Of a DNA stretch of 28,630 nucleotides, positions 16,406-23,616 are shown piece by piece. Both the position numbers and the translations under genes were made by a program. Source of the DNA: UQRS01 sp050946935 (GTDB lineage Bacteria; Bacillota; Clostridia; Oscillospirales; Acutalibacteraceae); NCBI GenBank assembly GCA_050946935.1, contig JBMNVR010000022.1, forward strand, positions 1 through 28,630, in the 5' to 3' direction. Every line of letters starts with the position of its first letter. Positions within the stretch are counted from its first letter, which is position 1. The notes beneath the pieces are model-generated. The model was not told where the DNA came from and did no database searches. It saw only the letters and a list, made by a program, of their open reading frames with translations.

Positions 16406-17332
16406 TTAAAGAGAGATTTTCCCGATATATCCCGTAATCTCATCCCGCATGCGGATGGCCTCTGCCCGGGCGGCGTCGGCAAAATGCGCCTCGTCCCCCG
16501 CTTTTTTATAGGCGCACATGATCCCTCTGGAGGAGTTGATCACAGCGCCGAGGCCTCTTTCATCAAACGCGCCGGCGACGTCGGCCGCGCCGCCACCCTG
16601 CGCCCCGTAGCCGGGCACGAGGAAAAAGGTGTGCGGAAGCATCTCCCGCAGTCCGGCGAGTTGGGCAGGATAGGTGGCGCCGACCACCGCGCCGACACCC
16701 GAGTATCCGTATTTTCCGGGCAGATCGGCTCCCCACTCCTCACAAAAATCGCCCATCACCCGGTACACCGGCCGCCCACCGCAGTCGCGGTCCTGCAGCT
16801 CGCCCGAAGAGGGATTGGAGGTTTTGGCCAGCACGAAGATGCCCTTATCCTCCCCCTTGCAGATGTCCAGCAAGGGGCGGACGCCATCCGAGCCGAGATA
16901 TCCGTTGACGGTCAGCGCATCGGCGCCAAAGGGAGCCAACCGCTCCCCCTCCACCTCCACAAAACCGAGGTGAGCGGCGGCGTACGCCTCCATCGTGGTG
17001 CCGATGTCGTTGCGCTTGCCGTCGGTGATGACGAACATCCCGGCCTGCCGCGCATAGCGGACGGTGCGTTCGAGCGCGCGCATCCCGGGCCAGCCGTACA
17101 TCTCATAGTACGCGCACTGCGGTTTGACGGCCGGCACGATGTCGGCCAGGACGTCGATCAACGCCTTGTTAAAGAGGTAAAGTGCCTCGGCCGCCCCCTC
17201 GAGTGTTTTGCCGTATTCGGCAAAGGCTTTCTCCCGGACATGCTCCGGAATAAACTCCAGCTTGGGGTCGAGGCCAGCCACCGTAGGATTCTGCATGGCG
17301 GCGATTTTTTCAATCATCCGGTCAAACGACAT
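16406..17332 (-). CDS. pyrF: Orotidine 5'-phosphate decarboxylase (type 2)
   Basis: 308 residues, longer than the ~240-residue type 1 enzymes, as expected for the type 2 group. It decarboxylates OMP to UMP, the last step of de novo pyrimidine synthesis. The catalytic signature DGKRNDIGTT (104-113) with D104, K106 and D109 is intact, and the phosphate-binding end NSSRGIM is present. AAGGAG is 9 bases before the ATG. It begins 13 bases after the pyrC stop. Confidence 0.96.
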   Translation of the reverse strand: MSFDRMIEKIAAMQNPTVAGLDPKLEFIPEHVREKAFAEYGKTLEGAAEALYLFNKALIDVLADIVPAVKPQCAYYEMYGWPGMRALERTVRYARQAGMFVITDGKRNDIGTTMEAYAAAHLGFVEVEGERLAPFGADALTVNGYLGSDGVRPLLDICKGEDKGIFVLAKTSNPSSGELQDRDCGGRPVYRVMGDFCEEWGADLPGKYGYSGVGAVVGATYPAQLAGLREMLPHTFFLVPGYGAQGGGAADVAGAFDERGLGAVINSSRGIMCAYKKAGDEAHFADAARAEAIRMRDEITGYIGKISL

Positions 17333-17345
17333 TTTTATCCGCTCC

Positions 17346-18620
17346 TTATCCGTTTTGCTCTGCGTTTTTGTCGAAAACCACCCGGCCGCGGCATATGGTA
17401 TAGTGTACCCGGCCGTGCAGTTTCATACCCTTGAAGGGCGTATTCCCAGATTTGCCGTGCAACGCCTCCGGCAGGACTGTCCAGACCTCCCCGGGGGCGA
17501 AGAGGGCGAGGTCGGCCGGTGCGCCGATCCGAAGGCTGCCGCCCTCGACCCCGGCGATTTCGGCCGGACGGGAGCTCATCAATCGGGCGAGGCCGCACAG
17601 GTCGGTGATCCCGCCCTCCACCAACGCGGTATAGCTGGCGGCGAGCGAGGTCTCCAGCCCCACGACCCCGTTTGGGGCGGCGGCAAAATCCGCCTTTTCC
17701 TCCGCCGTATGGGGAGCGTGGTCGGTCGCGATGCAGTCGATGGTTCCGTCCGCCAGCCCGTCCAATACGGCCTGCCGGTCGGCGGCCGTCCGCAGTGGCG
17801 GATTCATCCGATAATCGGCGTCGCGGGAGAGGACAGCCTCCTCCGTAAAGACAAAATAATGCGGCCCGGTTTCGCAGGTGACGCGGACGCCGCGCCGCTT
17901 GGCGTCCCGCACCAACGCGACCGCCTCAGCCGTACTGACATGGCAGATATGCACCGGGCAGCCGGTTTTCTCACTCAGGGAGATTTCCCGCCGGACGGCT
18001 TCATACTCCGCCGCGGCCGGCATACCCTTAACCCCGAGCGCGTCGGCCACCCTTCCGGCGTTGACCTTCCCGCCCGCGGCGAGCGGCAGAATTTCGCTGT
18101 GACTGAGAACCGGCTTACCGCGCGCCGCGGCCTCCCGCAGCGCGCGTTCCATAAGCGCGTCCGGCCCGACCGGCAGGCCGTCGTCCGAAAAGGCGACGGC
18201 TCCGGCCTGCGCCAGCGCGGCAAAATCGGTCAGCGCCTCACTTTGCATGCCTCGGGTGATGCAGGCTGTCTGATAAATCCGCACCGGCGCGGCTGCCGCG
18301 CGCGCCAGCACCTCCCGCAGCAGAGCGGGATCGTCCATGGGCGGCAGGGTGTTCGGCATCGCAACCACCGAGGTCACGCCGCCGGCTGCTGCCGCCGCCG
18401 CGCCGGACAGGATATCCTCCTTATGCGTCTGGCCGGGATCACGGAAATGAACATGGATGTCCACAAGCCCGGGAAAAAGCACAAGTCCCTCCCCCCCGAT
18501 CACCCGGTCGGGCGATGAAAACGGCGGAGAGATTTTTCCGTCGGCAATAAAAACATCCCCGGTATATACCCTCTCTTGTTCAGGGTCGGCAATCTGTATA
18601 TTCCGTATGGCGATTTTCAT
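17346..18620 (-). CDS. pyrC: Dihydroorotase (class I)
   Basis: 424 residues, class I amidohydrolase that closes carbamoyl-aspartate to dihydroorotate. Metal ligands seen: H56 and H58 in VDIHVHFRDPG, D147 in FSDDG (class I enzymes use an Asp here instead of carboxylated Lys), H174 in LSHSE, H227 in HVST, and D300 in TDHAPH. The substrate loop FRDPGQTHKED is intact. Starts 12 bases after the YdcF-like gene stops and is followed by pyrF. Confidence 0.96.
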   Translation of the reverse strand: MKIAIRNIQIADPEQERVYTGDVFIADGKISPPFSSPDRVIGGEGLVLFPGLVDIHVHFRDPGQTHKEDILSGAAAAAAGGVTSVVAMPNTLPPMDDPALLREVLARAAAAPVRIYQTACITRGMQSEALTDFAALAQAGAVAFSDDGLPVGPDALMERALREAAARGKPVLSHSEILPLAAGGKVNAGRVADALGVKGMPAAAEYEAVRREISLSEKTGCPVHICHVSTAEAVALVRDAKRRGVRVTCETGPHYFVFTEEAVLSRDADYRMNPPLRTAADRQAVLDGLADGTIDCIATDHAPHTAEEKADFAAAPNGVVGLETSLAASYTALVEGGITDLCGLARLMSSRPAEIAGVEGGSLRIGAPADLALFAPGEVWTVLPEALHGKSGNTPFKGMKLHGRVHYTICRGRVVFDKNAEQNG

Positions 18621-18632
18621 GAAAAGCCCCTT

Positions 18633-19397
18633 TCAGCCGAAAACATGATATTTGGTAACCGCCAGAATCTCCCGCACAAATTGGCTGAAAAAGAGATTCG
18701 CCGGCGTTTTTGCCGGGCAGGAAAAGCTCTCCAGCCCGAGATCGGCGGCCATCTGCCGGCTGCGGTGGAGGTGAAACTCGCTGGTCGCGATCACGAAGCG
18801 CAGCGGCAAGCCCTCCCGCTCGGCCAGAGCCTTGGAAAAGGCCAGATTCTCGGCCGTGCTGGTCGACCGATCCTCCAGATACAGACGGTCAGCCGCAATC
18901 CCCCGATTCACCAGCCAGCGGCGCATGGCCTCAGCCTCGCTGATTCGTTCGCCATCGCCCTGCCCACCCGAAAGGATACAGGGCGCCGCCGGATGCGCGG
19001 TCAGGAAGGCCTCGGCCGCCTCCAAACGGGAGGCAAGGGCGAGGCTGGGGCTTTCCCCGTTCACCTGACAGCCGAGGATGACCAGCGTGACCTCCCCCTC
19101 CGGCGCGTCGCCTCCCATGTCCCGCAGGATCAGGCAGCCGGAAGCCGCACTGACCAAAATGCCGGCGGCCACCAGAACCGACAGGGCGCAGACAATCCCC
19201 CTTCCCGCGCGGGTGCGGCGAAGCCAGGCCTTCGGCTCCGGCAGGTACCAGTAGGCCAGAATACAGCCGAACACTCCGATGGGCAAAAGAGATCCGATGC
19301 CGACCGCCCCCATTGTAAAGGGCAGAATCGCCCAGATCACAGCCGCCAGCATCAAAATGGTCGCGAGAATTTGCAAAATTTTTAAAAATCGTTTCAT
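18633..19397 (-). CDS. YdcF/SanA-like DUF218 membrane protein
   Basis: 254 residues from the ATG at 19397; the frame runs open to 19589 but that part lacks hydrophobic or conserved sequence and overlaps argS antisense-free coding on the same strand. Three membrane helices (about 7-27, 30-50, 67-90) precede a DUF218 domain (about 103-250) with VILGCQVNG, ILSGGQGDGE, and EDRSTSTAENL. Members (YdcF, ElyC, SanA) are tied to envelope integrity and lipid-carrier steps of wall synthesis; the reaction is not established. The binding site (GTGAGAAG) is weak. It lies between argS (37 bases) and pyrC (12 bases). Confidence 0.85.
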   Translation of the reverse strand: MKRFLKILQILATILMLAAVIWAILPFTMGAVGIGSLLPIGVFGCILAYWYLPEPKAWLRRTRAGRGIVCALSVLVAAGILVSAASGCLILRDMGGDAPEGEVTLVILGCQVNGESPSLALASRLEAAEAFLTAHPAAPCILSGGQGDGERISEAEAMRRWLVNRGIAADRLYLEDRSTSTAENLAFSKALAEREGLPLRFVIATSEFHLHRSRQMAADLGLESFSCPAKTPANLFFSQFVREILAVTKYHVFG

Positions 19398-19434
19398 GCT
19401 TCTCACATCTGATCCTGTACGGATTCGTTTTTCA

Positions 19435-21180
19435 TCACATACTTTCAGGTGCCTCAATCCCCAGCAGCTCAAGCACAAGGCGGATGACGTCCCGCACGCA
19501 GACGCAGAGGTAGAGCCGCGCCTGGCAGAGCGCCTCATCCTCCACCAGCACCTTGCAAGCGTTGTAGAATTTGTGGAAACAGGTGGCAAGTTCCATCACA
19601 TAGCGAGTGATACGCGCCGGATCATAATCCCGGGCGGCAGCCACAATCTCCCCCGTCAGAGCGGAGAGATGGCGAATCAGCTCCCGCTCCTCCGGCGCGG
19701 TCAGAGCCTGCAGCTCCTCCGCCGTGCAGTCACGAGGGGTGATTCCCTCCCCCTCCAGCTTTTTCAGGATGCTGCAAATGCGCGCATGGGCGTACTGACA
19801 GTAATAGACCGGGTTCTGTGCCGACTGCTCGACCGCCAGGTCGAGGTCGAAGTCCATCTGCGACCCGGCCTCCCGCATATTAAACAGAAAACGCACAGCC
19901 GAAATCGGAATCTCCTCCAAAAGATCGGTGAGGGTAATCGACTTGCCGGTCCGCTTGGACATCCGGACAACCTCTCCGTCCCGGACCAGCCGGACAAGCT
20001 GCATCAAAATGACATCGAGGCGGTCGCCGTCAATTCCGATGGCGGTCAGCGCCCCCTTCATCCGGGCGACGTGCCCGTGGTGATCGGCGCCCCAAACGTC
20101 GATGGCCTTATCAAAGCCGCGCACCGTCAGCTTGTTACGGTGGTAGGCAATGTCGGCCGCGAAGTAGGTCGGGTTGCCGTTGGCCCGGATCAGAACGTCG
20201 TCCTTGAGTTCGAGCTTGTCAATCTCCTCCTGGGTTTTGCCGGCGGCCTTGAGCAGCTCGGTCTGCACCTCAATATTCTTATACCAGAGGGCGCCGTCCT
20301 TCTCATACGTCCGGCCGTTTTTGCGGAGCAGCTCGATGGTCTCCTCCAGCTCGCCGTTTTCATGCAGCAGGCTTTCCTGAAACCAGCAGTCATAGTGGAT
20401 GCGGTATTTTTCCATATTGGCCCGCATATTCGCTATGTTTTTCGGCAGGGCGAAGCCGACCAGTGCCCGACGGCGTTCGTCTGGGGCGGCGCTAAGATAC
20501 CGGTCGCCGTATTCGGCGGCGAATTCCTCCGCCCGCTCCCTTATATCAAGGCCCTGATAACAATCCTCCGGCAAGGGATGCTTGTCCTCCCCTTCAAATA
20601 GCTGGAGATACCGCACCTCCAGCGAGAGGGCGAATTTGTCGATCTGGTTGCCGGCGTCGTTGATGTAAAACTCCCGCGAGACGGTGTAGCCCGCATGCTC
20701 CAGCACGGCGGCAAGACAGTCGCCCAGCGCGCCGCCACGGGCGTTACCCATATGCATCGGCCCGGTTGGATTGGCTGAGACAAACTCCACCATAATTTTC
20801 TGCCCCTTGCCGAAATCACTCTTACCGTAGTCCTTGCCGCAGGCGCGGATATCCTTCAGCACGGCCGCGTAATACCCATTTGCAAGAAAGAGATTGATAA
20901 AACCGGGACCGGCAATCTCCAGCTTTTCGATATAGCTGCCCGAAAGCTCGGCGTAACGGGCCAGCGTTTCGGCAATCTGGCGCGGCGCCTTCCGAAGCGC
21001 CCTGGCCCACACCATCGCGGCGTTAACCGCAAAATCGCCGTGGCTCCGATCGGCCGGCACCTCCACCGCAAAGTCGGGCAGCGGTTCGGCCGCAAGCTCG
21101 CCGGCCGCGATCGCGCGCCCGGCGGCCGACAGGATAATCTCCCGAATCTGCGCTTCGGTCTGCGCTACAATTTTCGACAT
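19435..21180 (-). CDS. argS: Arginyl-tRNA synthetase
   Basis: 581 residues, class I synthetase charging tRNA-Arg. Of the two close ATGs (21192 and 21180) the second is preferred because AAAGGA lies 12 bases before it but abuts the first. Features in order: Arg-tRNA synthetase N-terminal domain (about 5-100), the HIGH-like HMGN in NPTGPMHMGNARGG (about 138-150), the KMSKS-like MSKRTGKSITL, and the C-terminal DALR anticodon-binding domain ending with ELLGIEAPESM. Lies after the DUF1934 gene, an order also known from Bacillus (ywiB-argS). The tRNA-Arg(CCU) gene at the right edge is not part of this unit. Confidence 0.97.
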   Translation of the reverse strand: MSKIVAQTEAQIREIILSAAGRAIAAGELAAEPLPDFAVEVPADRSHGDFAVNAAMVWARALRKAPRQIAETLARYAELSGSYIEKLEIAGPGFINLFLANGYYAAVLKDIRACGKDYGKSDFGKGQKIMVEFVSANPTGPMHMGNARGGALGDCLAAVLEHAGYTVSREFYINDAGNQIDKFALSLEVRYLQLFEGEDKHPLPEDCYQGLDIRERAEEFAAEYGDRYLSAAPDERRRALVGFALPKNIANMRANMEKYRIHYDCWFQESLLHENGELEETIELLRKNGRTYEKDGALWYKNIEVQTELLKAAGKTQEEIDKLELKDDVLIRANGNPTYFAADIAYHRNKLTVRGFDKAIDVWGADHHGHVARMKGALTAIGIDGDRLDVILMQLVRLVRDGEVVRMSKRTGKSITLTDLLEEIPISAVRFLFNMREAGSQMDFDLDLAVEQSAQNPVYYCQYAHARICSILKKLEGEGITPRDCTAEELQALTAPEERELIRHLSALTGEIVAAARDYDPARITRYVMELATCFHKFYNACKVLVEDEALCQARLYLCVCVRDVIRLVLELLGIEAPESM

Positions 21181-21268
21181 CGTTTCATACATTCCTTTCC
21201 CCGGGCCGAAACCGATTGCGAACAGCACTGCGCGTTCGGTTTCCTCCCTATTCCAAAAATTCAAAGGT

Positions 21269-21718
21269 TCAACTGACCGGAGCTCCCCCGGCCGGCTTAA
21301 CCGTAATTTCCAATTCATTGCGGCTAATCAGGTTGCTCTCTACATCAATCGTATAGGACATGAACAGCCGGCCGCCTGTCTCATCCAGATGATTCTGAAT
21401 CCGCTCTCCAAACACCCCGACCATCAGGCTGCCGTACCCCGTCTCATAATGCGAGAAGCTGCGCTGGCCCCGCTCAATCTGCAGCCGGCTGTCGCTGCCG
21501 CCCGACCGCTGCATAACCACCGATTCGTTTCCGGTAATCTTGAGCGTGGTCGTCACCTCAGAGCCGTAAAGGACGGGATCCTCCGCATAGGTTAGGAACA
21601 GCTTCCCCGCCCGGGCGCCCATCTTGCCAACCGTCGTCAGTTCGACCACCTCCGCCTCCTCCCGGTCGGCGTCGGCGACAAACTGTTTGCCTTTGATATA
21701 GATAATCACGTCTTTCAT
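21269..21718 (-). CDS. DUF1934 (YwiB-like) beta-barrel protein
   Basis: 149 residues. Matches the DUF1934/YwiB family, small calycin-like beta-barrel proteins found next to argS in Firmicutes; their role is unknown. Alternating hydrophobic strands, the VMQRSGGSDSRLQIERGQRS core and the ending SRNELEITVKPAG fit the family. AAAGGA lies 8 bases before the ATG. It follows murI by 30 bases and precedes argS by 88. Confidence 0.87.
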   Translation of the reverse strand: MKDVIIYIKGKQFVADADREEAEVVELTTVGKMGARAGKLFLTYAEDPVLYGSEVTTTLKITGNESVVMQRSGGSDSRLQIERGQRSFSHYETGYGSLMVGVFGERIQNHLDETGGRLFMSYTIDVESNLISRNELEITVKPAGGAPVS

Positions 21719-21748
21719 GCCCCGCGTCCTTTCTTGCAGCGACCACGC

Positions 21749-22564
21749 TTAATACCGGGTAATATCGACCAGCCCGACATGGCCGTCAATCTTCCGTCCC
21801 AGCAGCACGTCGGCAATCTGGGTGAAAGATTCGGCCCGGTCGCTTACATAATATTCCCCGGCCCCCGCGCTTTTATCGTCAGAGAACAATCCCTTCTCCC
21901 TCAAAAACGCCGACGCAGCCATAGCGGCGGTATATCCGGTATTGACCAGCGTAACCCCCGGCCCCATGAATTCGGAAATGAATCCGGACAGCACCGGATA
22001 ATGCGTACAGCCGAGGATGAGGGTATCCACACCCTTTTCGCGCAGAGGGGTAAGATAGCGGCGCACCGTTTCGGTCGTGACGGCGTCGCCGGGGGTAATC
22101 CATCCCGCCTCCACCAGAGGGACAAAAACCGGACAGTCGGCGCTGTACACCCGCAGCTCCGGATTGATCGCAAGCAGCGCCTTTTCATACGCGCCGCTGC
22201 GGACAGTCGCGCTGGTGCCGATGACCCCGATACACCCGCCGGATGAAGCGGCGGCCGCCGCCTTCGCCGCGGGAGAGACCACCCCGATAAAAGGAACCGG
22301 CAGTTCCTCCCCCGTATGGGCGGCGACCGAGCTGACCGTGCCGCAGGCGGCGATAATCAGCTTGACGTCCTTGGACAGCAGGAACCGCTCGTCCTGACGG
22401 GCATAGTGGGTCACCGTCTCGGCGCTTTTGTCCCCATAGGGCACGCGCCCGGTATCGCCGAAATAGACGATTTTCTCTCTCGGGAGGGCGCGCACCAGCT
22501 CCCGCACAACGGTTAGGCCCCCAAGCCCGGAGTCAAAAACCCCGATCGGCCGGTTATCCGACAT
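21749..22564 (-). CDS. murI: Glutamate racemase
   Basis: 271 residues, cofactor-independent racemase making D-glutamate for peptidoglycan. The N-terminal FDSGLGGLTV (from D11), GDTGRVPYG, and the second catalytic cysteine in LGCTHYP (C186, H188) are intact. The first cysteine is C74, but its usual ACNTA context reads ACGTV, so the conserved Asn beside it is Gly. TGGAG is 5 bases before the ATG. First gene of the ten-gene run; the promoter candidate at 22623-22652 with GCAAAAT repeats lies just upstream. Confidence 0.95.
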   Translation of the reverse strand: MSDNRPIGVFDSGLGGLTVVRELVRALPREKIVYFGDTGRVPYGDKSAETVTHYARQDERFLLSKDVKLIIAACGTVSSVAAHTGEELPVPFIGVVSPAAKAAAAASSGGCIGVIGTSATVRSGAYEKALLAINPELRVYSADCPVFVPLVEAGWITPGDAVTTETVRRYLTPLREKGVDTLILGCTHYPVLSGFISEFMGPGVTLVNTGYTAAMAASAFLREKGLFSDDKSAGAGEYYVSDRAESFTQIADVLLGRKIDGHVGLVDITRY

Positions 22565-22622
22565 GTATACTCCATTCCTTTCCAGGCGAGAAGAGCCGGA
22601 GGAAAACGCCCGGCTCTTTCCT

Positions 22623-22652
22623 TATAAACAAATTTTGCAAAATTCTGGTCAA
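22623..22652 (-). promoter_or_regulatory. Candidate promoter of the murI run
   Basis: On the minus strand TTGACC (22647-22652), an 18-base spacer, then TTTATA (22623-22628); TTATAA with a 19-base spacer is an alternative. The -35 matches well, the -10 only moderately. Confidence 0.4.
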
Positions 22653-22679
22653 ACGCAAAATATCTTGCACACGCAAAAT
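22637..22679. repeat. Three GCAAAAT direct repeats, 18 bases apart
   Basis: GCAAAAT occurs at 22637-22643, 22655-22661 and 22673-22679, an exact 18-base period. The left copy lies in the spacer of the murI promoter candidate, the other two upstream of its -35 box (reading ATTTTGC on the murI strand). A regulator binding array is the likely meaning. Confidence 0.6.
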
Positions 22680-22881
22680 CAGCCCATTTTCAATCCAGCA
22701 GGGATTTAGATGATTTTACCATAAATTCCGGCAAAACGCAAGAAACCGGCGGGAGAATTCTGGCCGTACAGCCAAATATTTTTACCCCGCCGCAAGGGAC
22801 ATATCCACAACAGCTTTTGGAGAGGATAAAGAGTACATCACCCTTTTTGAAACGCAGGCCGCAGGAAAGGAACAAAGCCAC

Positions 22882-23337
22882 ATGAAATTTAAAATACAGG
22901 ATGATATGATCGTATTCGGCACCGGCGCGCTCGGCTACGGCCTGATCGAGATTTTATGGCGCGGATCTACCCACCCGACCATGCTGCTGGCCGGCGGTGT
23001 CTGCCTGCTCTCGCTCGGAGAGATCAACCGCAAAATGCGCGGACAGCCGCTACTCTACCGCTGCGTCGCCGGCGGGTCGGTCATCACAGGAGTCGAGCTG
23101 GCCATCGGCGCAGTCTGCAACCTGGGGCTTGGGATGAACATCTGGGACTACAGTCGCATTCCTCTGAATTTTCACGGACAGGTCTGCCTGCTGTTTTCGG
23201 TCGCATGGTCGCTGCTGAGTATCGGCGCCATGCTGCTCGAGGGGGCGATGCGCCGTGCCCTCTCCGCCGGGAACAGGAGGGGGCGCACACTGCACTCGGC
23301 GGCCCGTCCCCTACAAAATGCGGTTTCTCAGAAATAA
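22882..23337 (+). CDS. Small integral membrane protein, putative ABC-transporter type IV (DUF1113-like)
   Basis: 151 residues with four predicted membrane helices and a basic C-terminal tail. The stretch IWDYSRIPLNFHGQVCLLFS resembles the WDYS-x-x-P-x-N-x-x-G-x-(I/V)-C-L motif of the PF06541 'putative ABC transporter permease' family, which is often larger (about 200 residues or more), so this is a short form. No ATPase gene is nearby, and the transporter name of the family is unproven. GGAAAGGAA lies 8 bases before the ATG. No clear terminator before the pflB promoter. Confidence 0.75.
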   Translation: MKFKIQDDMIVFGTGALGYGLIEILWRGSTHPTMLLAGGVCLLSLGEINRKMRGQPLLYRCVAGGSVITGVELAIGAVCNLGLGMNIWDYSRIPLNFHGQVCLLFSVAWSLLSIGAMLLEGAMRRALSAGNRRGRTLHSAARPLQNAVSQK

Positions 23338-23383
23338 TTATACTATATCTTGTGCTTTTGGATATGTTTTTACAAAAATCCGG

Positions 23384-23412
23384 TTGACAAATTTCGCTTC
23401 CTGTGCTATGCT
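23384..23412 (+). promoter_or_regulatory. Sigma-A type promoter of pflB-pflA
   Basis: TTGACA (23384-23389), a 17-base spacer and TATGCT (23407-23412). The start would be near 23419, giving a leader of about 200 bases. Confidence 0.85.
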
Positions 23413-23447
23413 AAGGACAATGAAAGGTTTTTCCTTCCATCGAAAGC

Positions 23448-23588
23448 CCGGCTCCTGACGGTTGAATGTGGAGCACCACAGTGGAGCCGGCCGCTTGATT
23501 TCCCTGATTATTTCGCCGACCGTCTGGGCAGCATTTCGAAAATTCTTTCGGATGCCGCCTTTTTTATTGAAAAAAAGATGGCATCCGA
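23448..23588 (+). promoter_or_regulatory. Two-hairpin leader of pflB
   Basis: Hairpin 1: CCGGCTCC (23448-23455) with GGAGCCGG (23483-23490), enclosing TGTGG/CCACA (23467-23471 with 23476-23480). Hairpin 2: TCGGATGCC (23548-23556) with GGCATCCGA (23580-23588), extended by a T6/A7 pairing. Hairpin 2 ends about 8 bases before the AGGAAAGGAAG binding site. Not a known riboswitch by eye. Confidence 0.5.
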
Positions 23589-23616
23589 GCGACGGCAGGA
23601 AAGGAAGATGCAAAGC

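Larger units (their letters stand above)
22565..22881. other. Divergent control region between murI and the small membrane-protein gene
   Basis: About 317 bases. The left half holds the murI leader, promoter candidate and GCAAAAT repeats. The right half shows no clear + strand promoter; only the GGAAAGGAA binding site of the next gene stands out. Confidence 0.4.

Noticed and set aside
23350..23616. An N-terminal extension of PflB by 89 residues
   Set aside because: It overlaps the -35/-10 promoter and structured leader; the normal PFL N-terminus begins at 23617.
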